DNA of 64,000 nucleotides, from the NCBI GenBank assembly GCA_003278125.1, contig QCGX01000001.1, positions 1 through 64,000 on the forward strand. The letters run 5' to 3'. Of this stretch, positions 44,548-53,691 are shown in pieces. This stretch comes from Pelagibacteraceae bacterium AG-390-C22. GTDB taxonomy: Bacteria; Pseudomonadota; Alphaproteobacteria; Pelagibacterales; Pelagibacteraceae. The position numbers and the translations under genes are program-made. Below the pieces are notes generated by a model. It was not told the DNA's origin and made no database searches. It saw nothing but the letters and a program-made list of their open reading frames with translations. Numbering within the stretch: the first letter of the stretch is position 1; the number at the start of each line of letters is the position of its first letter.

Positions 44548-44865
44548 ATGGCAACTATTAAATCAACAGATGAAACTTTTGAAAAACTTAAAAAAGAACA
44601 TAAGAATTTATATTTAGATTTTTGGGCACCATGGTGCGGGCCTTGTGTTCAAATTTCTCCGATTCTAGAAGAAATTTCTAACGAGATGAAAGATGTTACA
44701 ATAGCAAAGCATAATATTGACGAAGAACCAAATGTTCCAACGCAATTTTCTGTGAAAGGAATTCCAACTATGATTCTTTTTGTTAATGGCGAACAAAAAG
44801 CTATTAAAGTTGGTGCTACAAATAAAGCTGACCTTGTTGATTTTCTTAAGAAAAATAAAATTTAA
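44548..44865 (+). CDS. trxA: thioredoxin
   Basis: The 105-residue protein has the thioredoxin active site WCGPC (Cys30, Cys33) in FWAPWCGPCVQ and the cis-Pro loop GIPTMILF. It has no signal peptide, so it works in the cytoplasm as a general disulfide reductase. It overlaps the convergent folC stop by 4 bases. Confidence 0.93.
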   Translation: MATIKSTDETFEKLKKEHKNLYLDFWAPWCGPCVQISPILEEISNEMKDVTIAKHNIDEEPNVPTQFSVKGIPTMILFVNGEQKAIKVGATNKADLVDFLKKNKI

Positions 44866-46136
44866 TTTTTATTTAGAATATTTCCTGCAAAATACAAACT
44901 ACCAAAGCAACAAATTACCTTTTCTTCTTTCGAGGTAATTTTTTTCAATGACTCTTCAAAACTTTTAGAAGTTTCTGAATCATAATTATTTTTTTTTGCT
45001 ATTTTTAATAATAATTTATTTGATAAGCCAGCAGATTCATTTTCTATAGGTATAGTTATAATCTTTTTAAAAATTCCTTTGAATTGTTTTATAAACCTGT
45101 CTGGATCTTTATTTTTTGTCATCGCCCAAATACCATAAATGGGAACTTTAAGAGTTTTAAGGTAGTTATATAGATTTTGACCACTAGTTTCTGAGTGACA
45201 CCCGTCTATTAAGATTCTTTCACTTTTAAATATCTTTTTACTTAGTTTACCATTGTGCAGATAGTCAATCCTTGCTGGATACCTAATTTTAGGAATCACG
45301 TTTGATATTACTTCTTTATTAATTTTAAGATCTAAAGCAATGTTTATAGCCAAACATAAATTTTCTAATAGACCTTTTGAATGTATATATTTTGTATTTA
45401 ATTTTATCATTATTTTATTATCTTTGTAAAAGAAATGATTTCTTAACTTTATGAGCTTCCAAGAACTCGAGTATTTGATTTGGCTTTTATTATTTTTTAA
45501 TAATCGTTTTATTTTTTTCAAAACATTCGGTTTTTGTTTTCCAATATGAATATCAGTAAATTGACTTAAAAAACCAACTTTCTGTTTGATAACTTCATCT
45601 AAAGTTTTTCTTCTAAGGAAATTTAAGTGTTGTTTATTTATATTAACTACTATTTGTTTCAGGGGAAAATCAATTACATTATTTGAGTCTAACCTCCATA
45701 AAGCCCCCGCTTCTTGTATGCAATAGTCATTCTTCTTTTGAGAGGCATTTATTATGAAAATTAATGTAAGAACTTCATAGACAGTTAATGGTATTCTTAA
45801 TTTTTCAATAATCTTAATTGTTTTTTTGATTTCAGAATGAGTTAAGTAATCTTTACCCATCCAGAATCTTTCTCTAATATCTCTTAAACTTGGTGAAACA
45901 TGTGTAGAGACAGTTTGTTTGTTACCTTCTATAAAAAACTTCAACGCAGTGAGTACACTAAATTTTCCATCACTTCCTATTATTTGGATAACATTAGTTA
46001 GTTTTTTCTCGGGGTAGTCTAATTTTTTTAAGGCTAATTTAATTCTTTTGAGATCGAAATTAACTGTTTTATTAAAAAGCTTATGATTAGCTAGCTGATT
46101 GTATAGATTGATCGATTGAGTCATTAGATGACTCAT
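44862..46136 (-). CDS. folC: folylpolyglutamate synthase / dihydrofolate synthase-like protein, divergent
   Basis: The 424-residue protein has the Mur-ligase-like layout of FolC and the right neighbourhood (accD-folC). The P-loop expected as GTNGKGS reads GSDGKFS at 54-60; the later EAGALWRLDSNN stands for E.GLGGRLDATN and QHLNFL for LDHT.FLG. A Lys in IKQKVGFL sits where the carbamylated Lys is expected. The enzyme adds glutamate to folates, if still active. Its start overlaps accD by up to 50 bases; Met5 at 46124 is an alternative start. Confidence 0.78.
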   Translation of the reverse strand: MSHLMTQSINLYNQLANHKLFNKTVNFDLKRIKLALKKLDYPEKKLTNVIQIIGSDGKFSVLTALKFFIEGNKQTVSTHVSPSLRDIRERFWMGKDYLTHSEIKKTIKIIEKLRIPLTVYEVLTLIFIINASQKKNDYCIQEAGALWRLDSNNVIDFPLKQIVVNINKQHLNFLRRKTLDEVIKQKVGFLSQFTDIHIGKQKPNVLKKIKRLLKNNKSQIKYSSSWKLIKLRNHFFYKDNKIMIKLNTKYIHSKGLLENLCLAINIALDLKINKEVISNVIPKIRYPARIDYLHNGKLSKKIFKSERILIDGCHSETSGQNLYNYLKTLKVPIYGIWAMTKNKDPDRFIKQFKGIFKKIITIPIENESAGLSNKLLLKIAKKNNYDSETSKSFEESLKKITSKEEKVICCFGSLYFAGNILNKN

Positions 46137-47004
46137 TCTTAGCCTGAGCTTCTGCTTTTTTCAATAATACATTTAATAAAGTTCCTATAGTTGGGTTTAA
46201 ATATTTTCTTTCAACCACAAGGTCAATACCACCATGATCTTTCACATACTCTGCTGTCTGAAATTCCTCTGGTAAAGTTTCTCTTACTGTGTCTTGAATT
46301 ACACGTCTTCCAGCAAAACCAATAGTCGCTTTAGGTTCTGCAATTAAAATGTCTCCTAACATAGCCCAAGAAGCTGTAACTCCCCCAGTTGTTGGATCAG
46401 CTAAAACAACAATGTATGGAATATTCTTTTTCTTTAATTCGTTAACTGCCAAAACAGTTCTAGACATTTGCATCAATGCAATAGAAGACTCCATCATACG
46501 TTGGCCTCCTGAACAACTAAAAAAAATAAATGGTATATTATTTTCTATGGAATGTTGAACACCTGCTATGAATGCTTCTCCAGAAGCAGCACCAAAAGAT
46601 CCGCCGATGAATCTAAAATCTTGAGCACCTACAATAACATCAATATTTTTAACTTTACCCTTTGCTATTGAAACAGCATCATCTTGTTTTGTGATTTTTC
46701 TAGCAGTCTTCAGTCTATCTGAGTATTTCTTATTATCTTGAAATTTTAAAGGATCATCTTTTGGAAGAGGAGTTTCTATTAACTCATATTCTTTATTATC
46801 AAAAAAAGTTTCAAATCTTTCTTTGCAAGACAACTTATGATGCACTCCACATTTAGGGCAGCATTTAAGATTAGATTGTAGATCTTCCTTATAAATTAAA
46901 TTCTTACATCCACAAGTAGTCCAAAGATTTTCTTCAGATTTTGACGATCTTTTTTCAAATAATGATTTGATTTTTGGTTTTATAAATTTTGTTATCCAAT
47001 TCAT
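46087..47004 (-). CDS. accD: acetyl-CoA carboxylase carboxyltransferase subunit beta
   Basis: The 305-residue protein carries a zinc ribbon at about 31-52 and the crotonase-like carboxyltransferase domain (GGSFGAASGEAFI, SCSGGQRMMESSIALMQMSRT, ADPTTGGVTASWAMLGDI). It transfers carboxyl to acetyl-CoA to begin fatty acid synthesis. The first cysteine pair is C31-x-C33 rather than the usual CxxC. In operon with trpA upstream (4-base overlap) and folC downstream, the usual alphaproteobacterial order. Confidence 0.95.
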   Translation of the reverse strand: MNWITKFIKPKIKSLFEKRSSKSEENLWTTCGCKNLIYKEDLQSNLKCCPKCGVHHKLSCKERFETFFDNKEYELIETPLPKDDPLKFQDNKKYSDRLKTARKITKQDDAVSIAKGKVKNIDVIVGAQDFRFIGGSFGAASGEAFIAGVQHSIENNIPFIFFSCSGGQRMMESSIALMQMSRTVLAVNELKKKNIPYIVVLADPTTGGVTASWAMLGDILIAEPKATIGFAGRRVIQDTVRETLPEEFQTAEYVKDHGGIDLVVERKYLNPTIGTLLNVLLKKAEAQAKNESSNDSIDQSIQSAS

Positions 47005-47801
47005 AGAATCTTATTTTTTAAACTGTATACCAATTTATCTAACTTTGTGACAGGATTTTGTCCTTTTTTAATAGAATTAGTAATAGTTTTGCATAACTGA
47101 CTGCCTACAACTAATCCATCAGCAGCTTTGAGAGAAGATATCGTTTTACTTGTTATTCCAAACCCTATCACCAGATTTTTATTTTTATTGAGCTTTTTAA
47201 TCTTTTTATAATTTTTAAGAATCTGTCTTGGTGAAACTTTTAATTTTCCACCTGTTGTGGACAACATGCTGATATAATAAATCATATCATGTGAGTCTCT
47301 AATAATTTTTTTCATCCTATCTTTGGACGTAGTAGGAGATAAAAGTTGAATAAAATTTATTGATTTAGTTTTGCATTTGTTTGCAAAGCTTTTATTTTCA
47401 GGATAAGGAAGATCAACTATAATTAATCCATCTACTCCTGATGACTTACAACTTTTTAAAAAATTACTTTCACCATTTTGATAAATTAAATTATAATATC
47501 CCATTAGAATAATTGGTTTCTTAGGATTAATTCTTTTAAATTTTTTAACAATTTGAAAAACATCTTTTAATTTAATTCCATTTTTAAGAGCTCGGTGAGA
47601 GCTACCTTGTATCTGTCCACCGTCAGCTATAGGAGTGTTGTGTGCAAATCCAAGTTCTAAAATATCAGCATGTTTTGATATTTTATTTAGAATTTTGAGA
47701 GAATTATTTTTAGTATTATCCCCAGCAACGGTATATGTGATTAGAGCCGATCTTTTTTCCTTTTTACAATTATCAAAAGCTGCAGCAATTTTTGACTTCA
47801 T
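47001..47801 (-). CDS. trpA: tryptophan synthase alpha chain, divergent loops
   Basis: The 266-residue TIM barrel has the catalytic Glu49 (LELGF) and Asp60 (IADGG) at the same positions as the Salmonella enzyme. It would cleave indole-3-glycerol phosphate to indole. Surrounding loops differ: the usual PFSDPLADGP is AHNTPIADGG, and the GVTG loop is STTGGKL. It overlaps trpB and accD by 4 bases each. Partner loops in TrpB are also changed. Confidence 0.88.
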   Translation of the reverse strand: MKSKIAAAFDNCKKEKRSALITYTVAGDNTKNNSLKILNKISKHADILELGFAHNTPIADGGQIQGSSHRALKNGIKLKDVFQIVKKFKRINPKKPIILMGYYNLIYQNGESNFLKSCKSSGVDGLIIVDLPYPENKSFANKCKTKSINFIQLLSPTTSKDRMKKIIRDSHDMIYYISMLSTTGGKLKVSPRQILKNYKKIKKLNKNKNLVIGFGITSKTISSLKAADGLVVGSQLCKTITNSIKKGQNPVTKLDKLVYSLKNKIL

Positions 47802-49027
47802 CTTATGTATGATCCTAATTTTTGTTTAATAATATCTTTATCTTTAAGACTATCGCCACAGGAGTTCACAATAATAATTTCTGATGATTTTAATTTAGGA
47901 GCTAATTTAATTGCCTCTGCAAAGGCATGCGAAGGCTCAAGCGAAGGAGAAATGTTTTCAAGTTTAGAAACCAATCGATAAGCTTTAAGCGCTTCCTCAT
48001 CACTTGCAGAGGTGTATCTAGCTCTTTTTGTGTCTTTGAGAAAACAATGCAAAGGAGAAATTCCTGGATAATCAAGACCCGCAGATATTGAATCGGTTGA
48101 TCCGATCTGACCTTCTTTATCTTGTATAACGTATTGTGCAGCTCCATGAAGAATACCAATTTTAGATCCATTAGTTAGTGGCGCTGCATGTAGTTTGCTA
48201 TTTTTTGGACCTCCTGCTTCCACCCCAATAAATTGAGCATGAGTATTCATAAATTCATTCCAGAATCCTGCTGCAGAACTACCACCTCCCACACAATTAA
48301 TTAATTTTAATTTATCGGGTATCTTTCCAAATTCTTCTTTCACTTGTTTTATTAATTCTCTTGAAATTTGAGCAGTACTCCAAGCACAAATCTTAATAAA
48401 TATATTTGGACCGACCGTCGAACCGATACATTGGTGAACTTCATCACAGTTTGAAACCCAGTATCTCATACATTCACTTACTGCATCTACAAGTGTTTGA
48501 CTTCCAGTGATAACAGGTACTATTTGAGCACCATTTTTTTTCATCGCCTCAACGTTAGGTCTTTGTCTTTTAATATCTTTAGCGCCCATAAAAATTTTAC
48601 ATTTAAGACCAAATTTTTTAGCAGCCATAGAAAGCATTTTTCCAGCATAACCAGCCCCAGTATCTCCTACGATATATTTTTTACCAGCTCTTTTAGCTAT
48701 TAAACAGTGAACAGTTGCATTATAAATTTTATGAGCTCCTCCATTGGCTTCTGAAACAACCTTTGCATAAATTTGGGCTCCTCCTAGATGTTCAGTTAAA
48801 TTTTCTAATTTAATAAAGGGAGTTGGCGCTCCAATATAATTTTTAAAGTGATAATCTCTTTCTTTTAAAAAATTCTTATCTTTTCTAAGCTTGGCAAATA
48901 ATTTAGTTAAGTCATCGATGGGTTTTTTAAGTGTTTCGGGGATGTAATTACCACCAAATTTACCACCATACATATAGTTCTTGTCGTGCTGGTCTATTAG
49001 TTGAATACCCTTTTTTATCTTCATCAT
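47798..49027 (-). CDS. trpB: tryptophan synthase beta chain, divergent active site
   Basis: PLP-dependent enzyme of 409 residues. Lys100 in GGAHKIYN is the Schiff-base Lys (Lys87 in Salmonella). The catalytic acid Glu109 corresponds to Asp122 in GDTGAGYAGK, and the usual KREDLLHTG before the lysine is KVVSEANGG. The phosphate loop CVGGGSSAAG and the SISAGLDYPGISP segment are retained. It normally condenses indole with serine. Gene order supports orthology, but the changes suggest altered kinetics or substrate. Confidence 0.85.
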   Translation of the reverse strand: MMKIKKGIQLIDQHDKNYMYGGKFGGNYIPETLKKPIDDLTKLFAKLRKDKNFLKERDYHFKNYIGAPTPFIKLENLTEHLGGAQIYAKVVSEANGGAHKIYNATVHCLIAKRAGKKYIVGDTGAGYAGKMLSMAAKKFGLKCKIFMGAKDIKRQRPNVEAMKKNGAQIVPVITGSQTLVDAVSECMRYWVSNCDEVHQCIGSTVGPNIFIKICAWSTAQISRELIKQVKEEFGKIPDKLKLINCVGGGSSAAGFWNEFMNTHAQFIGVEAGGPKNSKLHAAPLTNGSKIGILHGAAQYVIQDKEGQIGSTDSISAGLDYPGISPLHCFLKDTKRARYTSASDEEALKAYRLVSKLENISPSLEPSHAFAEAIKLAPKLKSSEIIIVNSCGDSLKDKDIIKQKLGSYIR

Positions 49028-49035
49028 TATTTCTT

Positions 49036-49695
49036 TTATAATGATTTAATAAGCTTTTGAATATTTTTTTTAATATTTCCTCTTGTAACAGAGCGCCCGA
49101 TGACTAACCAATCAGAGTTGACTTTTTTGGCCTCCATAGACCGTTTTTGATCATAGTTTTTTTTACCTATTTGTACTCCAGGAGTAATAATTTCTTTCTT
49201 AAAAATTTTCCTGACAATATTTACCTCATAAGGACTACAGACTAAAGCGTCCAATGCTGCTCGATTAGCAAGTTTTGCTTGATGGGCTACAAGATTTTTC
49301 ACTGATTTACTGTATCCTATCATTTTTAAATCTTTGTTATTAAGCGAAGTTAAAGTTGATACCCCAACAATCTTGATTGATCCTGAAACTTTTTTAACTG
49401 CCTTTAGAGCAGCTAAGCCTGATGAAATGTGCACTGTAAGATAATTAATTTTTAAATCTTTTAATGCTTTCACTGCTGATATCATTGTATTTACGGTGTC
49501 ATTTAATTTGAGATCAACAAATATAATCTTATTTCTTAATTTGGATACAAACTGCCTTCCTCTTTTAGAGTTCATAAATTCTAATCCAAATTTGTAGCCA
49601 ATTTTTATTTTTTTTGTTTGTGATTGAGCTATTATCTTCTTAACTTTTGTCAGATCTGTAGTATCACATGCTATAAATAATTTTGATTTTTTCAT
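49036..49695 (-). CDS. pyrF: orotidine 5'-phosphate decarboxylase
   Basis: The 219-residue TIM barrel catalyses the last step of UMP synthesis. The catalytic D-x-K-x-x-D motif is DLKLND at about 71-76, with the phosphate-binding end ITPGVQIG and WLVIGRSVTRG. In many alphaproteobacteria phosphoribosylanthranilate isomerase (trpF) occupies this slot before trpB; here pyrF takes it and no trpF is visible in the window. It overlaps ihfB by 4 bases. Confidence 0.92.
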   Translation of the reverse strand: MKKSKLFIACDTTDLTKVKKIIAQSQTKKIKIGYKFGLEFMNSKRGRQFVSKLRNKIIFVDLKLNDTVNTMISAVKALKDLKINYLTVHISSGLAALKAVKKVSGSIKIVGVSTLTSLNNKDLKMIGYSKSVKNLVAHQAKLANRAALDALVCSPYEVNIVRKIFKKEIITPGVQIGKKNYDQKRSMEAKKVNSDWLVIGRSVTRGNIKKNIQKLIKSL

Positions 49696-49973
49696 TGATT
49701 TAAAAATTCCTTAAATTTTTTACTAGCTCTAAATCTAACCTTATTCTTTTTTGGCACATAAATCAGCTCTCCAGTTTTAGGATTTCTAGCAGAGTATTTT
49801 TCTTTAATTTCTTTTATAAAAAAAGTTCCAAAACCACGCAATTCAATAGGTCTTTTCTTCATTAAAGCCTCTTCAATACTTTGAAAAAAGGTATCTATGA
49901 TAGTTTCTAATTGAGACTTAATGAGTTTTGGATGTTTTTTTTTTAGTAGTTTAATGAGTTCTGGTCGTGACAA
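49692..49973 (-). CDS. ihfB: integration host factor beta subunit-like DNA-binding protein
   Basis: The 93-residue HU/IHF protein has the beta-arm signature ELRGFGTFFIKEIKEKYSARNPKTGE with the Pro that intercalates DNA. Its position behind rpsA and its N-terminus MSRPELIKLLKKKHP identify it as the IHF-beta type rather than HU. It bends DNA in nucleoid organisation and regulation. Start codon is adjacent to the rpsA stop with no spacer. Confidence 0.92.
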   Translation of the reverse strand: MSRPELIKLLKKKHPKLIKSQLETIIDTFFQSIEEALMKKRPIELRGFGTFFIKEIKEKYSARNPKTGELIYVPKKNKVRFRASKKFKEFLNQ

Positions 49974-51707
49974 TTATTTTTCTTCTTTTTTCTTTTTCTT
50001 TTTCTTGCTGCCTATGGCTTTTTCAAAAATTCCTTTTAGAGTTGCACCTGATTTGGTTGCACCTTCACCAAATTTAGCAATTAAAGATTTTTCTTCATCT
50101 ATTTGTGCAGCCTTCACACTTAATTTAATTTTTCTATTATTTAAATCTAATTCAGTAATTTTTGCATCTAGCGCATTGCCAGGAGAAAAAACTTCAGGTC
50201 GCGCATCAGCAGATTCTTTAGCTAGATCAACTTTTTTAATTGTTACGATTAACTTTTTATCTTTATCTATAGCAACTTTAACGCCAGTTTTTAAGACCTC
50301 ATGAATCCTTGTAGTAATTATGTCTCCTACTTTTTTCTTATTATCGCTGAACCATTCTAATGGATCTTTATCCAGTGCTCTTTTGGAAAATCTGATTTTT
50401 TCATCTTTTATTTCAATTATCTTAACGTTTAATAAGTTATTTTTTTTAAATTTTTTAAGATTTTCTATATTTTCTTCATAAGATATTTCTTTATAATGCA
50501 ACATCCCAGTTAAACCTAAGTCGACAAGTTCACCAAATATTGCTTTATCAGTGACATTGTTAATTTTAATTTTTACCTCTTTACCTATTTTTTCTTTAAC
50601 TTTATCCCAAGGGTTATCTAATATTGCTTTATAGGATAAAGAAATTCTCTTCGAGTCTTTATCAATGTTCACCACTTTAAACTTAATTTTTTGAGATACA
50701 GATAAAATTTTGCTAGGTTTTATATTTCTGTTTTTCCAGTCTAACTCAGAATTATGAACTAAGCCTTCAATACCCTCTTGGATACGAACGAAAGCTCCAT
50801 AATCCATTAATTTTGTCACCGTACCCTCGTAAATTTCTCCAACTTTATAATTTTTTTCAATATTTGAGTATGGATCTTCTGTTAATGCCTTCACTGAAGC
50901 AGAAACACGATTTGTTTTTGGGTCAATTTTAGTGATTTTAACTTTTAATTTTTGTCCGATTGTTACTAGGTCTGCGGGTTTTTTTACTCTGCCATGACTT
51001 AAATCTGAAACGTGAAGCAGAGCATCAACACCATTTATATCTAAAAAAATTCCCCAATCTGTTGTGGCTTTTACCACCGCATCATCAACAGTATCTCCTT
51101 CCTTAATATTTTTTAAAGCTTCAGTAATTTCAGCATTTTTACTTTTTTCAAGAACGGCTCTTCTTGATACACAGACATTTCCTCTATTTTTATCTATTTT
51201 TGTAGCGATTACTTTTATCGGTTGATTCATCAGGTGGTCCACTCGACGTAAAGGCTTCTGGTCGACTTGGCTACTAGGCATGAAGCAAGGCAAAGACTCA
51301 ACTGTGCAAATAAAACCACCTTTAACTTTTCCAGTAATATATCCAGTTAATTCTTCTTTAGACTCAAAAACTTTTTCCATTTTTTTCCAAGCCTTCATTT
51401 TTCTTGCTTTATCTCGTGAGATAACAATTTCGCCTTTAAAACTTTCAATACGCTCTAAATAAACATCAATAGTGGAACCCACTTTTAATTTTGAAAGTTC
51501 ATCATCATTTTTAAATTCATCTACGGGTATCATCCCTTCCATTTTGGCTTTACAATCTACAACAATAAAGTTTTTAGTTACTTCTGTAACTGTAGCTTTG
51601 ATAATTTCGTTTTCTTTAAGTTTTCTATCCTTAAAATCTTCGTCTAATAGATTCTGGAATTCTTTATGTAAGGGGTTAGTTTTTTTTAGTTCTTGTTCAA
51701 TTGCCAT
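49974..51707 (-). CDS. rpsA: 30S ribosomal protein S1
   Basis: The 577-residue protein consists of about six S1 (OB-fold) repeats; recurring signatures are GAFVRIQEGIEGLVHNSEL, WGIFLDINGVDALLHVSDL and RISLSYKAI. A Lys-rich tail ends in KKKKKKEEK. S1 unfolds mRNA for translation initiation and is important in an organism where many genes lack a Shine-Dalgarno sequence. Its ATG overlaps the cmk stop by 11 bases, which keeps the classic cmk-rpsA coupling. Confidence 0.97.
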   Translation of the reverse strand: MAIEQELKKTNPLHKEFQNLLDEDFKDRKLKENEIIKATVTEVTKNFIVVDCKAKMEGMIPVDEFKNDDELSKLKVGSTIDVYLERIESFKGEIVISRDKARKMKAWKKMEKVFESKEELTGYITGKVKGGFICTVESLPCFMPSSQVDQKPLRRVDHLMNQPIKVIATKIDKNRGNVCVSRRAVLEKSKNAEITEALKNIKEGDTVDDAVVKATTDWGIFLDINGVDALLHVSDLSHGRVKKPADLVTIGQKLKVKITKIDPKTNRVSASVKALTEDPYSNIEKNYKVGEIYEGTVTKLMDYGAFVRIQEGIEGLVHNSELDWKNRNIKPSKILSVSQKIKFKVVNIDKDSKRISLSYKAILDNPWDKVKEKIGKEVKIKINNVTDKAIFGELVDLGLTGMLHYKEISYEENIENLKKFKKNNLLNVKIIEIKDEKIRFSKRALDKDPLEWFSDNKKKVGDIITTRIHEVLKTGVKVAIDKDKKLIVTIKKVDLAKESADARPEVFSPGNALDAKITELDLNNRKIKLSVKAAQIDEEKSLIAKFGEGATKSGATLKGIFEKAIGSKKKKKKKEEK

Positions 51708-52353
51708 ATTTTTTTTTAATCACTTTATCTACATGTTTTGACATTTTTGTCAGCATTGCTTGTTTATTTAATTTGCTGGTGTCGATTTCTATCGCATCTC
51801 TATGTTTGAGTAAAGGGCTGAATCTTCTTTTTGTGTCATCATTATTTCTTATTCTTAGGGCTTTTTTAACATCTTTAAATTTAATTATATGACCTGTTTT
51901 TTTTAATTCTTTCCATCTTCTTAAAGCAGCAGTATTTAAATTACATTTAAAGAAAAACTTAATATCAGATTTAGGTAATATTTTTGTAGAAATGTCTCTT
52001 CCTTCAATACAACAGTTTTGAAACTTGTTTGAAAAATTCGTTTGGAAAGTTTTTAAAATTTTTCTCACATTATTTATCTTTGCTATACTTGAAGTTTTTT
52101 TTGATATTTTGGGTGTATGTAAACTAATTTTGTCTAGTTTTTTATAGTTTAATTTTTTAAATTTTCTTTTTAAAAAAATAATTTGATTTTTTGGCTTATG
52201 TTTCAATAAAAGAAAAGCAGCATATCTATATAACAATCCTGAAGACAAAAATTTTAGTTTGTATTTTTTTGCAATCATTTTCGCCCCAGTAGATTTTCCT
52301 GTGGCTCCACCACCATCACATGAAATTTGGATTTTTTTATTTACGTATTTCAA
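51697..52353 (-). CDS. cmk: cytidylate kinase
   Basis: The 218-residue P-loop kinase phosphorylates CMP and dCMP. The P-loop is DGGGATGKST near residue 14 (the usual DGPAGAGKGT varies), followed by SSGLLYRYAA and EGRDISTKILPKSDIKFFF, both diagnostic. The kinase overlaps aroA upstream by 17 bases and rpsA downstream by 11, keeping the order aroA-cmk-rpsA known in alphaproteobacteria. Confidence 0.93.
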   Translation of the reverse strand: MKYVNKKIQISCDGGGATGKSTGAKMIAKKYKLKFLSSGLLYRYAAFLLLKHKPKNQIIFLKRKFKKLNYKKLDKISLHTPKISKKTSSIAKINNVRKILKTFQTNFSNKFQNCCIEGRDISTKILPKSDIKFFFKCNLNTAALRRWKELKKTGHIIKFKDVKKALRIRNNDDTKRRFSPLLKHRDAIEIDTSKLNKQAMLTKMSKHVDKVIKKKYGN

Positions 52354-53686
52354 ATTTTGCCCCCAATGATTTGATAATCTTTAAAAAATTTGGTGAAGAT
52401 GTTTTTACAGTTTCAAAATTCTTAATGTTTGCTCTTATCCCAGTAACTAAAGATAAAACCGTGGAAGACATACATATTCTGTGATCTCCCAAACTAGGTA
52501 CATTGATTTTTTTATTTTTACCTTCTATTAAATTTTTACCATAAATTTTTAACTTATCTTTGGTAGCAATACTTTTAATACCAATCTGTCTAAGAACGTT
52601 TTGCATTTCTTTAATACGATTACTCTCTTTATTTGCTAAATCTTCTATTCCTTTAAAAATTGAAGTACCTTTAGTTAAAGCAGCAATACAAAACAAAATT
52701 GGAAATTCATCTGTTGTTTTTTCATAAAAATCTTTGGACGAAATAATTGGTTTTTTTAATTTTCCGCTTTTAATATTTATATCCCCTACAACTTCATTAT
52801 TTTTTTTTCTTTTATTATTAAAATGTATTTTTGCTCCATGTTTTTTCAATAGCTCATAAAAACCAATTCTAGTTGGATTTAAGCCAACATTTTTAATTTT
52901 TAGAGAAGAATTTTTATTTAAAATAGTAAGCGCAGTGAAAAAAGCTGCTGAAGAAGGGTCTCCCGGTATATTAATATCCATTCGATTTAAAAATTTCTTT
53001 CCAAATATTTTTATTACTTTTTTTTTACCTTTGTTTATTCTAATTGCTTCTGAATTTTTGATCAGCATATTTTCTGTATGGTCTCTACTTCTCTTATCTT
53101 CAATTATTTCTGTTGTACCGTAAGCATTTAACCCAGCTAAAATAACCGCACTTTTAAGTTGTGCTGAGACTCCTGCTTTATAATTAATGCAAACGGGCAT
53201 TTCTGTTGAAATAAGTTTTAAAGGAAAATTAAATTTATTCTTAGGAAGAAATTCAGCTCCAAATTCCGACATTATATTGATTAATTTTTTCATACTTCTT
53301 TTATTTAAGGAGTGATCACCCTGAATTTTAATTTCTATATCAGGTGTAGTTGTCAATATTCCAATTAAAAGCCTTGCTAGAGTTCCTGAATTTCCAAAAT
53401 TTAAATTAAGATTTTTTTTGGCAAATAATGAACCAAAGCCTTTTCCATAAATTTTATAAGATCCGGGGCTATCTTTTTTAATTTTTACTCCGAGTTTTTT
53501 TAAGCAATTGATTGTAGAAATAACATCTTCAGATTCTAAAACATTTTTTGCTGATGAAATATCTTGGCTTATTGAACCTATAAGAAAACTCCTGATAGAA
53601 AGAGATTTATCAGAGTCTACCTTAATTGATTTGTTAAAAGGTTTTATTTTGTAATTTAATTTTAAAGAAAAACTTTTTGATTGCAT
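52337..53686 (-). CDS. aroA: 3-phosphoshikimate 1-carboxyvinyltransferase (EPSP synthase)
   Basis: The 449-residue enzyme joins PEP and shikimate-3-phosphate in aromatic amino acid synthesis. Signatures are DKSLSIRSFLIGSI (PEP/phosphate site), LNFGNSGTLARLLIGIL and SRDHTENML; GDPSSAAFF and LGDHRICM mark the second half. It lies 5 bases after lptB and overlaps cmk. It supplies chorismate for the trp genes encoded further along the same run. Confidence 0.95.
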   Translation of the reverse strand: MQSKSFSLKLNYKIKPFNKSIKVDSDKSLSIRSFLIGSISQDISSAKNVLESEDVISTINCLKKLGVKIKKDSPGSYKIYGKGFGSLFAKKNLNLNFGNSGTLARLLIGILTTTPDIEIKIQGDHSLNKRSMKKLINIMSEFGAEFLPKNKFNFPLKLISTEMPVCINYKAGVSAQLKSAVILAGLNAYGTTEIIEDKRSRDHTENMLIKNSEAIRINKGKKKVIKIFGKKFLNRMDINIPGDPSSAAFFTALTILNKNSSLKIKNVGLNPTRIGFYELLKKHGAKIHFNNKRKKNNEVVGDINIKSGKLKKPIISSKDFYEKTTDEFPILFCIAALTKGTSIFKGIEDLANKESNRIKEMQNVLRQIGIKSIATKDKLKIYGKNLIEGKNKKINVPSLGDHRICMSSTVLSLVTGIRANIKNFETVKTSSPNFLKIIKSLGAKFEIRK

Positions 53687-53691
53687 TAAGT

